Shown here piece after piece: positions 18,463 to 26,886 of a stretch of 64,000 bases of DNA. Every line of letters starts with the position of its first letter. Positions within the stretch are counted from its first letter, which is position 1. The notes under the pieces were generated by a model. It had not been told where the DNA came from. It saw only the letters and a program-made list of their open reading frames with translations, and ran no database searches. Source of the DNA: Legionella jordanis (lineage in GTDB: Bacteria; Pseudomonadota; Gammaproteobacteria; Legionellales; Legionellaceae); NCBI RefSeq assembly GCF_900637635.1, contig NZ_LR134383.1, positions 1,260,501 through 1,324,500 on the forward strand, given 5' to 3'. The position numbers were made by a program, and so were the translations under genes.

Positions 18463-19593
18463 TCAGAATTGCAACCGATTTTCATGCCGATCCTGGGTCT
18501 CAAACTGCTTAATGTGCATCCTTCTTGCCTTGGCTAAAATACTAAAAAACATGAGTTGTCTGTTTTGAAGTGGTTGGTGATTTAAAAAACTGGAGGTGAA
18601 AGAGATCCCGGTTTTCGATAACAAACGTTTAATTTCGGAAATGCAGCTTGAATTCTCATCATTAAGCGTTAGCACCAGATTCGGTTGCAACTTAAAATGG
18701 AAACAACAGGATGGATTGCAGGATTTGATGAAGTAAATGATATTTTTAAGAAGTTGCCTTTGATCGTTATCTGAGAGTTCGAGCTCCTTGGTTAAAATCT
18801 TAATTTCAAGGCAGGTAAGCCCTAAAGGCAAAATTTTTGCCAATTTTCCAAACGTATGTTGGTGGTTGACACCCCTAAAGCTAAAGCGGAGTGTCGATTC
18901 GCCAGGGAATTTGTCGAGCCCATTCAGAAAGGTAACTGGCAAGTCATGCCATGATAGGTACTGAGATAGTGAAAAGCTCTCAAGAAAGCTTTCTTGCAAA
19001 ACCTCAACCATCTTTTGCTGAACGTCCTTGTCCTTCTCCGGGGAAAAAACCAAGTTTCCAAAATGAAATGCACGCAAAGAACGAGGGGCTAGCATTAATG
19101 CTTGAAATACCTCTTTTAAATTATCCCAGGTTTCAACTCCCCGAAAATAGCCATAGGAAATGTACAACTCATCAATAGTATGCGGTTGTTTTAAGAATTG
19201 AGCTAACACAGGAATACAGCTGCTGTCGGCAAGCTCTAATTTTAACACTTTAAAATTAGAGTTATTTTGAATTAATGCTTCGGAAATAACTGCAAACGCA
19301 TTGTTTGAAAGCTCATTCGAGCCAAGGGTTAACTCTAGTATCGTGAAATAGCTGTTCCTTTCAACTTCAGTAAGGATAAGCTTTATCAACTCATTTCTAA
19401 CTGTACCCAGGCTAATGTTAAGTGCTATAGGTTTATGGCAAAGTCTTGCAGCCTCTCTAAAGAGCAGCATGGCCTCTTTTTCTTTGACTTCGGCAATATT
19501 TAAAATGTCTATTCGGGTAAGGCTTTTTTGTCCAATGAGTTCGTTGATGGACTTAGATGCCTCCTGAATGTCAGAGGAAATGCTGAGTATCAA
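18463..19593 (-). CDS. LRR-like protein, first of a tandem paralogous pair (candidate effector)
   Basis: A 376-residue soluble protein with repeated leucine-rich strand-helix units (YFTILELTLGSNELSNNAF; FKVLKLELADSSCIPVLAQF; TIDELYISYG). It is paralogous to the next gene upstream (19827-21002). Both have an N-terminal SD[IV]Q segment and a C-terminal SSFL...FF.ILAKA block. I chose a TTG start at 19591-19593. It aligns exactly with the paralogue's ATG and has GGGAGG 4 bases upstream. The longer frame from ATG at 19617 would start before that ribosome site. LRR-like proteins of this kind are frequent among Legionella Dot/Icm substrates, so an effector role is likely but unproven. Confidence 0.78.
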   Translation of the reverse strand: MILSISSDIQEASKSINELIGQKSLTRIDILNIAEVKEKEAMLLFREAARLCHKPIALNISLGTVRNELIKLILTEVERNSYFTILELTLGSNELSNNAFAVISEALIQNNSNFKVLKLELADSSCIPVLAQFLKQPHTIDELYISYGYFRGVETWDNLKEVFQALMLAPRSLRAFHFGNLVFSPEKDKDVQQKMVEVLQESFLESFSLSQYLSWHDLPVTFLNGLDKFPGESTLRFSFRGVNHQHTFGKLAKILPLGLTCLEIKILTKELELSDNDQRQLLKNIIYFIKSCNPSCCFHFKLQPNLVLTLNDENSSCISEIKRLLSKTGISFTSSFLNHQPLQNRQLMFFSILAKARRMHIKQFETQDRHENRLQF

Positions 19594-19596
19594 GTG

Positions 19597-19603
19597 TCCT
19601 CCC
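19597..19603 (-). promoter_or_regulatory. Ribosome binding site that decides the TTG start
   Basis: GGGAGGA on the minus strand, with its GGAGG core 4 bases before a TTG at 19593. It lies inside the longer open frame, so it argues for initiation at the TTG instead of at the upstream ATG. Confidence 0.6.
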
Positions 19604-19826
19604 TGAAAAATGGCCATTGTATCTAGCTTCGAGCCTAATTTCTATGGACTAGATTAGGTTCGTTGAAACTGGCAAACGCGATTGCATAGGCAAAGCGGAG
19701 AATAAATGATTAATCCATATATCTGCCTAGGTGCGCTTGGTCACCCATATGAGTTGTGGCTTGACTTAAAAATTCTTAAAGACAAAAAATCACCAATCTT
19801 GTCGCGTTTTTCTCTTTGCCACTCTC

Positions 19827-21002
19827 TTATGTACCAGGTTGGTACACTGAATTCTGGCCATAAAGTTCCCTTTCCAAGTGAATTTTTTTTGCTTTGGCCA
19901 AAATGTTAAAAAAAGTGGCTTGGCTGTTTTGAAGTGAAGAAGGGCGGTAACTTAAGAAACTGGAATTGAATTTAATTGCTGTTTGGGAGAGTAAATGCTT
20001 TAGTTCTGCAATTTCTGCACGATTATTTTCATTCTCGTCAAATATCAATTTTTGATCCAGCTTGAAATTAAAGCTGCTTTTTGGATCGCAGGCTTTGAGA
20101 AAATGAATTAACAGCTGTAACAAGTTTTTTCGATAATTGTCATTTTGATCGTTATTGGAATTCCCTGCCTTTCGAGGGAAGCAAATTTTTAAATCAAGAT
20201 TATCAAGCTTTTCTGAGATGCTTGCTATTAATTCGAAGGTTTCTCGCTGATGAGGATTAGGTGCAGAAAGCATAGTGATGGAGAGTGTTACTTCTCCGGG
20301 AAACTCCCTTAAAGACGTAATCAAGTCTACAGGCTCGCAAAAGTTACCCATGTTCATAGCAAACGAAAATTTTTCGAGGGAAACTTCTTGTAATACCTGA
20401 GTTAGAAGCTGCTGAGTATTTTTATCCGTCCAGGGTATGAAGGGTAAACCACTTATATGCAGAGTCTTTAGATGCCTTTTTTTATTGCCTTCAAGCGGTA
20501 AAATTAATGCCTCAAATACTTCATCAAGCAGCTTTAAGCTCCTGCATTCCTTTAGAAGTGTAAAAAAAATATGCAACTCATATAAACTATGATTAACTTT
20601 TAGGCTTTGCGCGAGAAGCGGAATACAACTGCCGTATAAAGCGGATAATTTCAGTGTCTTGAGGGCACAAGCCTTGCGATTAAGCGCTTCAGAAACTATC
20701 AAAAAACTATCGCTTGAAGCAGATTCAGTTTGAAGGTCTAAATCCAGGGTTATAAAACATTCATTCCCTTCAATTTCATTGAAAATACGCCGCAAAAATT
20801 CATTGCTAAGCCAACTTAAATTTAAATTTAGTACTGTAGGTTCCCGTCGATCCCTCACGATTTCTTGAAACAAAGTAATCGCTTCTTCTTCCTTATTCTG
20901 CTGAATTTGTGAAAAAATTATTACGCCTACGCCTTTAGAATCAACAAAGTCGCGAAGACGTTGACGTGCGTCCTGAACATCAGAAGCAATAGTTATCATC
21001 AT
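19827..21002 (-). CDS. LRR-like protein, second of a tandem paralogous pair (candidate effector)
   Basis: A 391-residue soluble protein. It has LRR-type units such as FITLDLDLQTESASSDSFL, LKTLKLSALYGSCIPLLAQ and HSLYELHIFF, plus an N-terminal helical cap. It matches the downstream gene along its whole length, including the SCIP-LLAQ repeat and the C-terminal SSFLSYRPSS...FFNILAKAKKIH. A tandem duplication followed by divergence is the simple explanation. No signal peptide is seen. The C-terminus (ERELYGQNSVYQPGT) is polar, as in type IV substrates. The start ATG (two in a row) has only a weak ribosome site. It lies 43 bases after the PBP4-type gene on the same strand. Confidence 0.8.
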   Translation of the reverse strand: MMITIASDVQDARQRLRDFVDSKGVGVIIFSQIQQNKEEEAITLFQEIVRDRREPTVLNLNLSWLSNEFLRRIFNEIEGNECFITLDLDLQTESASSDSFLIVSEALNRKACALKTLKLSALYGSCIPLLAQSLKVNHSLYELHIFFTLLKECRSLKLLDEVFEALILPLEGNKKRHLKTLHISGLPFIPWTDKNTQQLLTQVLQEVSLEKFSFAMNMGNFCEPVDLITSLREFPGEVTLSITMLSAPNPHQRETFELIASISEKLDNLDLKICFPRKAGNSNNDQNDNYRKNLLQLLIHFLKACDPKSSFNFKLDQKLIFDENENNRAEIAELKHLLSQTAIKFNSSFLSYRPSSLQNSQATFFNILAKAKKIHLERELYGQNSVYQPGT

Positions 21003-21045
21003 TAACTGTAATCCATTAGAGATTTTAAAGGCGATTCATGTCAGT

Positions 21046-22455
21046 TCATTGGCTACTTTTATCTTGCTGTTCCTCATTTACGGCCAGGAGGATTTTCTCT
21101 TCCAGAGCTTTTGCAACATATAGTGGTTTGTTAATGCCATTGATCATTATCGAGAAAATAACAGGACTCCCGTTTTGACGGATCATATAACCTGATAGGG
21201 AAGAAATGTCATGCATGCTACCGGTTTTAGCAAACACGTTTTTTTCAAGGCTAGTCTTTTGCATTCGGTCCCTTAATGTACCTGAAACCCCTGCTTGCGC
21301 TAGGGCACGCATTAAAATTGGTTGGATATTCTTGTCTTTATAGATGTCGCTTAACAAAGTGACCATTTGCTTGGGAGTGGCAAGATTGTAGCGAGTACCA
21401 ACCCCATCCGCTAATTGGATTTGCTTCATATCGAGCGAACTATGCTGGGATAAAATAGTTTTTATTGCAAAAACTCCCTGTTTGTAGCTGCCATCTTTCG
21501 TTAAAGAATATGCCAGCTCTTTGGTCAGGCTATTGGCGTACACATTATCAGACTCCTGCAACATATGGCTTACTAATTTAGATAAGTTCTCCGAGTCGTC
21601 TTTAGCCAGTAATTTGGCATCTGGGGGTATTTCTCCCTTCACAATATGGCCGTTGAAGGCAATTTGATTCTCCTTCAAGATGTTTCGAATTTCCTGTTTG
21701 ACCAACAAAGGAGGATTGGGTACTGCTAATTTCATTTCTTTAGCCCCATTTTGTTGAGCATAGCAACCAAACAGTTTAAGAGTATTATTTTTGTTAACTT
21801 CAATGTTCAAATTGCAGTGGTTTTTGGCTTCCTCTTTGCTGACTGTGACGAGTTCGTTAATAATTTTTATGCCATTAGATGGACTTTTTTCCTTGATAGT
21901 AACCGGTCCCCCTAATGTTTCAGAGCTAATAAAATCATAGGCAATTGCATTTTCATTAATGATGACCGCAGTATCGGGAGCGGCATAGTACCAGCCGAGA
22001 TCATCATAGGACTCTCCAGGGGCGTGGTAGGGGGCTTTGAAACGTGAGCTGTCAACTACGATATTGCCTTTAATGGCGTGGATATTATTTTTCTTCAATT
22101 GAAGCAAGAGTGTTTTGAGCTTCTCTGAGGTAAAAGATGGAGAGCCCGTAAATTGTATATAAAAATTGCCTCCCTTTTGAAAAAGACTGGTGGAAAAACG
22201 ATAATCGGGTTTAAGTTGGTATAAAGCGGCGGTCGCGGTAAATAATTTAACGCCACTTGCAGGTGCGAACATGGTTTGTGGGTTTTTACTGTAGATGGTT
22301 TCGCCGGTTATTGCGTCTTGAATTAAAATACCGACGGTAGAAGAGGGTAGTTTTTGGTCAATTAAGGCATCAATTTTTTCGGATAGTGATCGAGATTTGA
22401 CCTCTGGGCTCAGTAAACAGAGTATTAGGATACAACTGAAAAAAGTATATCGCAT
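21046..22455 (-). CDS. dacB: D-alanyl-D-alanine carboxypeptidase/endopeptidase, PBP4 type (peptidase S13)
   Basis: A 469-residue periplasmic enzyme trimming peptidoglycan stem peptides. A signal peptide covers about residues 1-21. The catalytic SxxK is S67-G-V-K70 in APASGVKLFTA, the SxN-type motif is in LQESDNVYANS, and the KTG motif is in FAKTGSMHDIS. The long insertion between SxxK and SxN is typical of class C PBPs. The frame is open upstream to 22575, but the ATG at 22455 begins a proper signal peptide and has AAGGA 8 bases upstream. It lies downstream of lspE with a 139-base gap and so may have its own promoter. Confidence 0.93.
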   Translation of the reverse strand: MRYTFFSCILILCLLSPEVKSRSLSEKIDALIDQKLPSSTVGILIQDAITGETIYSKNPQTMFAPASGVKLFTATAALYQLKPDYRFSTSLFQKGGNFYIQFTGSPSFTSEKLKTLLLQLKKNNIHAIKGNIVVDSSRFKAPYHAPGESYDDLGWYYAAPDTAVIINENAIAYDFISSETLGGPVTIKEKSPSNGIKIINELVTVSKEEAKNHCNLNIEVNKNNTLKLFGCYAQQNGAKEMKLAVPNPPLLVKQEIRNILKENQIAFNGHIVKGEIPPDAKLLAKDDSENLSKLVSHMLQESDNVYANSLTKELAYSLTKDGSYKQGVFAIKTILSQHSSLDMKQIQLADGVGTRYNLATPKQMVTLLSDIYKDKNIQPILMRALAQAGVSGTLRDRMQKTSLEKNVFAKTGSMHDISSLSGYMIRQNGSPVIFSIMINGINKPLYVAKALEEKILLAVNEEQQDKSSQ

Positions 22456-22594
22456 TCTGTTATTCCTTAAAAATTGGCCAGTGTGAAATCCATTTGCTTG
22501 AAAACAATAAGTATTCAGCAGATGAATACCGAGAATCAATAAATCACATTGTATTATCCACAGTGAGCTTTGCAAGTCTCTTGATAAAAAGAAA

Positions 22595-24079
22595 TTAATG
22601 CTGACTTGTTACCCTTAAAATTTCAGCAAGGGATGTATCTCCTGCCAATACTCGTTTAAAACCGTCTTCGCGAATAGTTGCTGTCTTGGGTCTTAGGTAA
22701 TTATCAATCGTTTGTAAACTTTCATTTCGGTGAATCATGCCGCGTAAGGTTTCATCCATGGTGATTAACTCATAAATACCAGTGCGTCCACGATAGCCTG
22801 AATGATTGCACTGCTCACAACCTTTAGGCTCACATACTTTTGAAATATCTGTATCTGGTTTGAGCCTCATCAACTCCCTTTCATCTTCACGCAGCTGATG
22901 TGGGGTTTTGCAATGCGGACACAACTTCCTGACAAGCCTTTGAGCAATCAAACCAACCAAGCTTGAGGCCAAAAGAAAAGATTCTACACCCATGTCATGC
23001 AGTCTTGTGATGGCCCCTAATGCGCTGTTGGTGTGAAGAGTGGAAAGTACCAAGTGGCCTGTTAAACTGGCTTGAACAGCAATTTCGGCCGTTTCCAGAT
23101 CACGAATCTCACCAATCATCACCACATCGGGATCTTGCCGTAAAATGGCCCTGAGACCTTTGGCAAAAGTCATCTGCACCTTAGTATTTACTTGTGTTTG
23201 GCCAATACCAGGCAAATCATATTCGATTGGATCCTCAATGGTTAATATATTACGGCTTACCTGATTGAGTTCCGTCAGCATTCCATAAAGCGAAGTCGTT
23301 TTACCCGAACCTGTGGGTCCTGTCACCAAAATGATGCCATGAGGTTCAGCGATGAGACTGCGCATCGCCTTTAAAGTCTCTTTAGGCATCCCCAGCAAAC
23401 TTAAATCGAGTTGCGCCGCTTGCTTATCTAAAATCCTAAGAACGATTCGTTCACCATGGTTAGACGGCAAGGTTGAAACACGCACGTCGATATTATGTCC
23501 GCCGATACGAAGAGCAATTCGACCATCCTGTGGTATCCGTTTTTCAGCAATATCCAATTTTGCCATCACTTTAACACGTGAAATTACCAAAGGGGCAATA
23601 GCTCGTTGAATTTCAAGCACTTCATTAAGGACACCATCAATACGGTTGCGAACCAGGACTCGATTTTCATAAGTCTCAATGTGAATGTCCGACGCCTTTT
23701 GTTTTATAGCCTGAGTAAACAGAGCATTGAGTAAACGAATGATAGGGGCATCGTCTTGCGTGTCGAGCAAATCTTCACTGACAGGGAGTTGGTCTGCTAA
23801 CAGTGACAAATCCATATCTTCTTCCATCACCTCAGCAGCGTCCAAGACAGAGGATTGAGATTGGTAGACTTGCGCTAAGTGCTGTTGAAACTCAGACTCA
23901 TTGACCTCTTTAAGAGATAAGTCGCACTGAAGTAGACGTTTAACTTCCGACAAAGTGTGAAGGGATGGATTCGGTAAATGATAAATGAGAGCGCGGCCGT
24001 CCTCTTGAGTATTTGCAATCACACCTTGTGTCTTGGCGAAACTGTAAGGAAGGCGTTTTACTCGTTCGGTGGTTTCCAT
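22595..24079 (-). CDS. lspE: Type II secretion ATPase LspE (GspE)
   Basis: A 494-residue cytoplasmic ATPase that powers the type II secretion pseudopilus. The Walker A motif GPTGSGKT is at residues 254-261. The Walker B and Asp/His boxes include RQDPDVVMIGEIRD and LTGHLVLSTLHTN. The zinc-binding tetracysteine loop CPHC...CEQCNHSGYRG is intact. The N-terminal N1E domain (about 1-110) contacts GspL. Length is normal (about 495-500). It starts 3 bases after the lspD stop, so the two are coupled. In L. pneumophila lspDE stands apart from lspFGHIJK, and nothing else of the T2SS lies in this window. Confidence 0.96.
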   Translation of the reverse strand: METTERVKRLPYSFAKTQGVIANTQEDGRALIYHLPNPSLHTLSEVKRLLQCDLSLKEVNESEFQQHLAQVYQSQSSVLDAAEVMEEDMDLSLLADQLPVSEDLLDTQDDAPIIRLLNALFTQAIKQKASDIHIETYENRVLVRNRIDGVLNEVLEIQRAIAPLVISRVKVMAKLDIAEKRIPQDGRIALRIGGHNIDVRVSTLPSNHGERIVLRILDKQAAQLDLSLLGMPKETLKAMRSLIAEPHGIILVTGPTGSGKTTSLYGMLTELNQVSRNILTIEDPIEYDLPGIGQTQVNTKVQMTFAKGLRAILRQDPDVVMIGEIRDLETAEIAVQASLTGHLVLSTLHTNSALGAITRLHDMGVESFLLASSLVGLIAQRLVRKLCPHCKTPHQLREDERELMRLKPDTDISKVCEPKGCEQCNHSGYRGRTGIYELITMDETLRGMIHRNESLQTIDNYLRPKTATIREDGFKRVLAGDTSLAEILRVTSQH

Positions 24080-24082
24080 GGA

Positions 24083-26503
24083 TTATTTGGTCATCATAAT
24101 ACGGGGTTGTACTTGTTGCTTAAGTATAACAGTTTGTTGAGCACTCTGACTAAAGGGCCTTGGCAAAGCAGCTTGATTTTGTGAAGGAAGAATGACTTCA
24201 TTATTGTCCGAATTGTAAGGTTGGCCGCGCAACAATTCCAGCTGTTGCTGGCGAACGTCTGTGTATTTGCCCCCACTTACGTAAAGGGCATCGCTTCGCG
24301 TTCTTAATATACAAGGTCGTATGAAGACCATCAGCACACGCTTCTCACGGTTTTGTATGTTGTGTTGAAAAAGACGGCCTACTCCTGGTAAATCGCCTAC
24401 AATAGGAACGCGAATGTCATCGTTTGCCAGGCTGTCTTGTACGAGTCCCCCAAGTACGACCACATCACCACTTTCCACATGTACGGAGGTGACAATGCTT
24501 GAAATCTGAAATACAGGGTTATCCGTATTCAAATTGGTTGATGGATCAATGGTGTCATTCCCCTGGTCAATTTGCAGCTGGATGCCATTGCCGCGGGTAA
24601 TTTGTGGCCTTACATACAAATGGAGTGCCACATTAACTCGGTCAAACGTGGTAAAAGGACTGGCTGTGGTGGTTCCGCCTGCATTATTAGGATAACTGGT
24701 AGAAGCTACTGACACCTGCTTACCCACTAGAATTTTTGCTTGACGATTGTCCAAAACCAGCACGGAAGGAGTGGAGAGAATATTCGCTCTATGATCGCGT
24801 GCGAGAGCATAAATTTGCGCCTGAAAATCATCTAGCCTGGTTTCAGAGTTAATGATGGCAAAGCCTGGCCTAAAATCTATAGGCCTTCCGGTTTGCTGAT
24901 CAGAACCCCACTCAATTCCTAAGCTGTTCAAATCGCTTTCGTTAATTTCAGCAACCAAAGCCTCAATCAGTATTTGTGCCGGTTTTATATCCAATTGGCT
25001 GATCACCGATTTTAATATGCGAATTAGCGCCACTGGAGCATTGATGATTATAGAATTGGTGTTTGGCTCACCAATAATCTGCACCGTGGGTTTGGTTGTG
25101 CCCTCAGTTTGCGTTGCTGCTCCCGTGGTATTAGGGGTGGCTGCAGGATTAGTTGGCGGCGTGATGTTAATGGTTGTTGGGCCTTGATTGCCACTGGACG
25201 AGTTGCTCACTAAATTGGAGGCTGGATTGGTACTGTCCAAAGCTGGTCTGGTGATGGTGCCGATGGTGGTGCCGACATTGCCGCTGAAATTGGCCTGCGC
25301 TATCCCTGCCAGGATAGGCACCAGATCTTCTGCTCTTAAATAATTAAGATAAACCACTTGCGTGTTGCTATTAATGCCGTATGGACTTTGTCTATCCAGT
25401 TTTGCAATTAACAGCCTTAGTCGAATGCGATCAGTTTTACTGCCGCTTATTAAAAGGGCATTGCTGCGATCATCGGCAGCGATCATGGTTTGCGCATGGG
25501 CACCCAAACCCGGTTGTGATTTCACCAGATCTTTCAATGTGTTTGCGACGTCCATGGCCAAGGCGTGCTTTAAAGACACCATGTCAATCCCATTTGCTGT
25601 TGAACTGTCTACCTGGCGAATGATGTGGACCATTTGCTTAATGTTATTGGCCCTGCCGGATAAAATCAGCATGTTGGATGGGGCATAAGCGGAAACACTA
25701 CTCCACTGCGGCATTAATGGGCGCAATACAGGCACCAGCTGTTCAGAAGGCACATAATGGACTGGTACCACTGCCACCATCATTTCATCGCCTTGAGGGG
25801 GATTCCTCAATTGGCTGAGTAAGTCAGGGGACTGCGTTTTGGCATCAATATTCGGTACAATTTTTATGACGTCGCCGCTAGGAATGGCCGCATAGCCAGA
25901 AATCTGTAACATCGATAAAAAGACTTGATACAGAGCCTTATCCGAAATTGCCGTACTTGAAACTATAGATATTTTGCCCTGAACCCTGGGGTCGACAATG
26001 AAGTTTTTCCCAGTGACGCGCGACACTTCAGCAATGACGGCACGAATGTCTGCGCCCCGTAAATTCCATAATTTCTTTGTGCCTGTTGTGGACTCGATAT
26101 TTTCCGCTTGAGCAATGCTTGCCGTTTCTGACGGCAAAGGTTTGGCTTCTACCATTACAGGATTAGCCTGTGCTTTATTCAAGGAAGGTAGAGTTGTGTT
26201 CTTGGAAGTGGTTTCGGTCTTGATTTGATCCTGCAGATTCTTGGCTAAATTGTAATCTTCAATTGGTCCAATGCGGACAGAATAGCCATTTTTGTTGCTG
26301 GATTGTTCAATAACAATAGGCTGTTTGATTTTTGAAGATAATTTGAATTTGAGCTGTAGCGCATTATTTTGGTGTGCGAAATCGCCGACATGAAGCATGT
26401 AAACAGGTTTACCTTCGCTGGTAATCGTCTTTATTGTGACTTCCGCGGCACAAGCTATTGCTAAATGTAAATAAATGATTAGGCAAAATGCTAACTTTCG
26501 CAT
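24083..26503 (-). CDS. lspD: Type II secretion secretin LspD (GspD) with N-terminal SPOR-like domain
   Basis: An 806-residue outer-membrane secretin forming the type II exit channel. Residues 1-19 or so are a signal peptide. Residues about 33-95 resemble a SPOR peptidoglycan-binding domain (two halves: VYMLHVGDFAHQNNALQLKF and GYSVRIGPIEDYNLAKNLQ). The N0-N1-N2 domains follow from about 145 (LRGADIRAVIAEVSRVTGKN). A Thr/Asn/Pro-rich insertion precedes N3. The secretin core carries VLDNRQAKILVG and VVVLGGLVQD...VPIVGDLPGVGRLF. I chose the ATG at 26503 because it starts the signal peptide. The frame continues to a TTG at 26572. No strong ribosome site is seen at either. Substrates in Legionella include many secreted hydrolases. 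Confidence 0.94.
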   Translation of the reverse strand: MRKLAFCLIIYLHLAIACAAEVTIKTITSEGKPVYMLHVGDFAHQNNALQLKFKLSSKIKQPIVIEQSSNKNGYSVRIGPIEDYNLAKNLQDQIKTETTSKNTTLPSLNKAQANPVMVEAKPLPSETASIAQAENIESTTGTKKLWNLRGADIRAVIAEVSRVTGKNFIVDPRVQGKISIVSSTAISDKALYQVFLSMLQISGYAAIPSGDVIKIVPNIDAKTQSPDLLSQLRNPPQGDEMMVAVVPVHYVPSEQLVPVLRPLMPQWSSVSAYAPSNMLILSGRANNIKQMVHIIRQVDSSTANGIDMVSLKHALAMDVANTLKDLVKSQPGLGAHAQTMIAADDRSNALLISGSKTDRIRLRLLIAKLDRQSPYGINSNTQVVYLNYLRAEDLVPILAGIAQANFSGNVGTTIGTITRPALDSTNPASNLVSNSSSGNQGPTTINITPPTNPAATPNTTGAATQTEGTTKPTVQIIGEPNTNSIIINAPVALIRILKSVISQLDIKPAQILIEALVAEINESDLNSLGIEWGSDQQTGRPIDFRPGFAIINSETRLDDFQAQIYALARDHRANILSTPSVLVLDNRQAKILVGKQVSVASTSYPNNAGGTTTASPFTTFDRVNVALHLYVRPQITRGNGIQLQIDQGNDTIDPSTNLNTDNPVFQISSIVTSVHVESGDVVVLGGLVQDSLANDDIRVPIVGDLPGVGRLFQHNIQNREKRVLMVFIRPCILRTRSDALYVSGGKYTDVRQQQLELLRGQPYNSDNNEVILPSQNQAALPRPFSQSAQQTVILKQQVQPRIMMTK

Positions 26504-26726
26504 CAAACAACCATAAAATAATGGATAACAAACATCATAACGAAATTTGAAGGCCAGCAATAGAGTTTTCAAGAATTTAGAGTGTTATTAATGAGTTTTC
26601 ATCGCGCGAACTTAAGAGTTTTTTTCAATTTTTACTTTTATTAACTAAATTGGTTTAAATTTATAATCTTACTGCCAAGACTTCACCTCTATAGCCTCTC
26701 TCCAGTGAATCAATACCTGCATAAAC

Positions 26727-26743
26727 ATTAATTAAATCTTAGG
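26727..26743 (+). promoter_or_regulatory. Possible PmrA-box-like direct repeat upstream of the glycosyltransferase gene
   Basis: ATTAAT, 5 bases, then CTTAGG, with an 11-base period. The classical PmrA box is CTTAAT-N5-CTTAAT, so this matches 9 of 12 positions. It is about 100 bases upstream of the promoter-like sequence. In A-T rich DNA such matches can arise by chance. Confidence 0.25.
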
Positions 26744-26833
26744 GGAGGTTTCATTTTTAAAAGGAGGAGAGGTGAGCTGTGTATTGAATGCTAAGGAGTA
26801 AGGGCACATCAGGGAGTAAATGCAACGGGTAAG

Positions 26834-26864
26834 TTGAAACAAAAGTGAACAATTATGATATAAT
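26834..26864 (+). promoter_or_regulatory. Possible sigma70 promoter for the glycosyltransferase gene
   Basis: TTGAAA at 26834-26839 and a perfect TATAAT at 26859-26864. The 19-base spacing is longer than ideal. If used, transcription would begin near 26871, after the in-frame GTG at 26845, which favours the later ATG starts. Confidence 0.3.
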
Positions 26865-26886
26865 AAGTACTGTTTCCTACCAAAAA

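Noticed and set aside
19706-19909. A 67-residue plus-strand frame between the two LRR-like genes
   Set aside because: It overlaps the end of the second LRR-like gene, has no ribosome site and no known motif.
22456-22575. 40-residue N-terminal extension of the PBP4-type enzyme
   Set aside because: It would precede the signal peptide; AAGGA lies before the internal ATG.
26772-26832. Short leader ORFs after a strong AAGGAGGAGAG (9 and 14 codons)
   Set aside because: A good ribosome-site match, but the peptides are tiny, lack a regulatory pattern, and lie before the apparent promoter of the glycosyltransferase gene.
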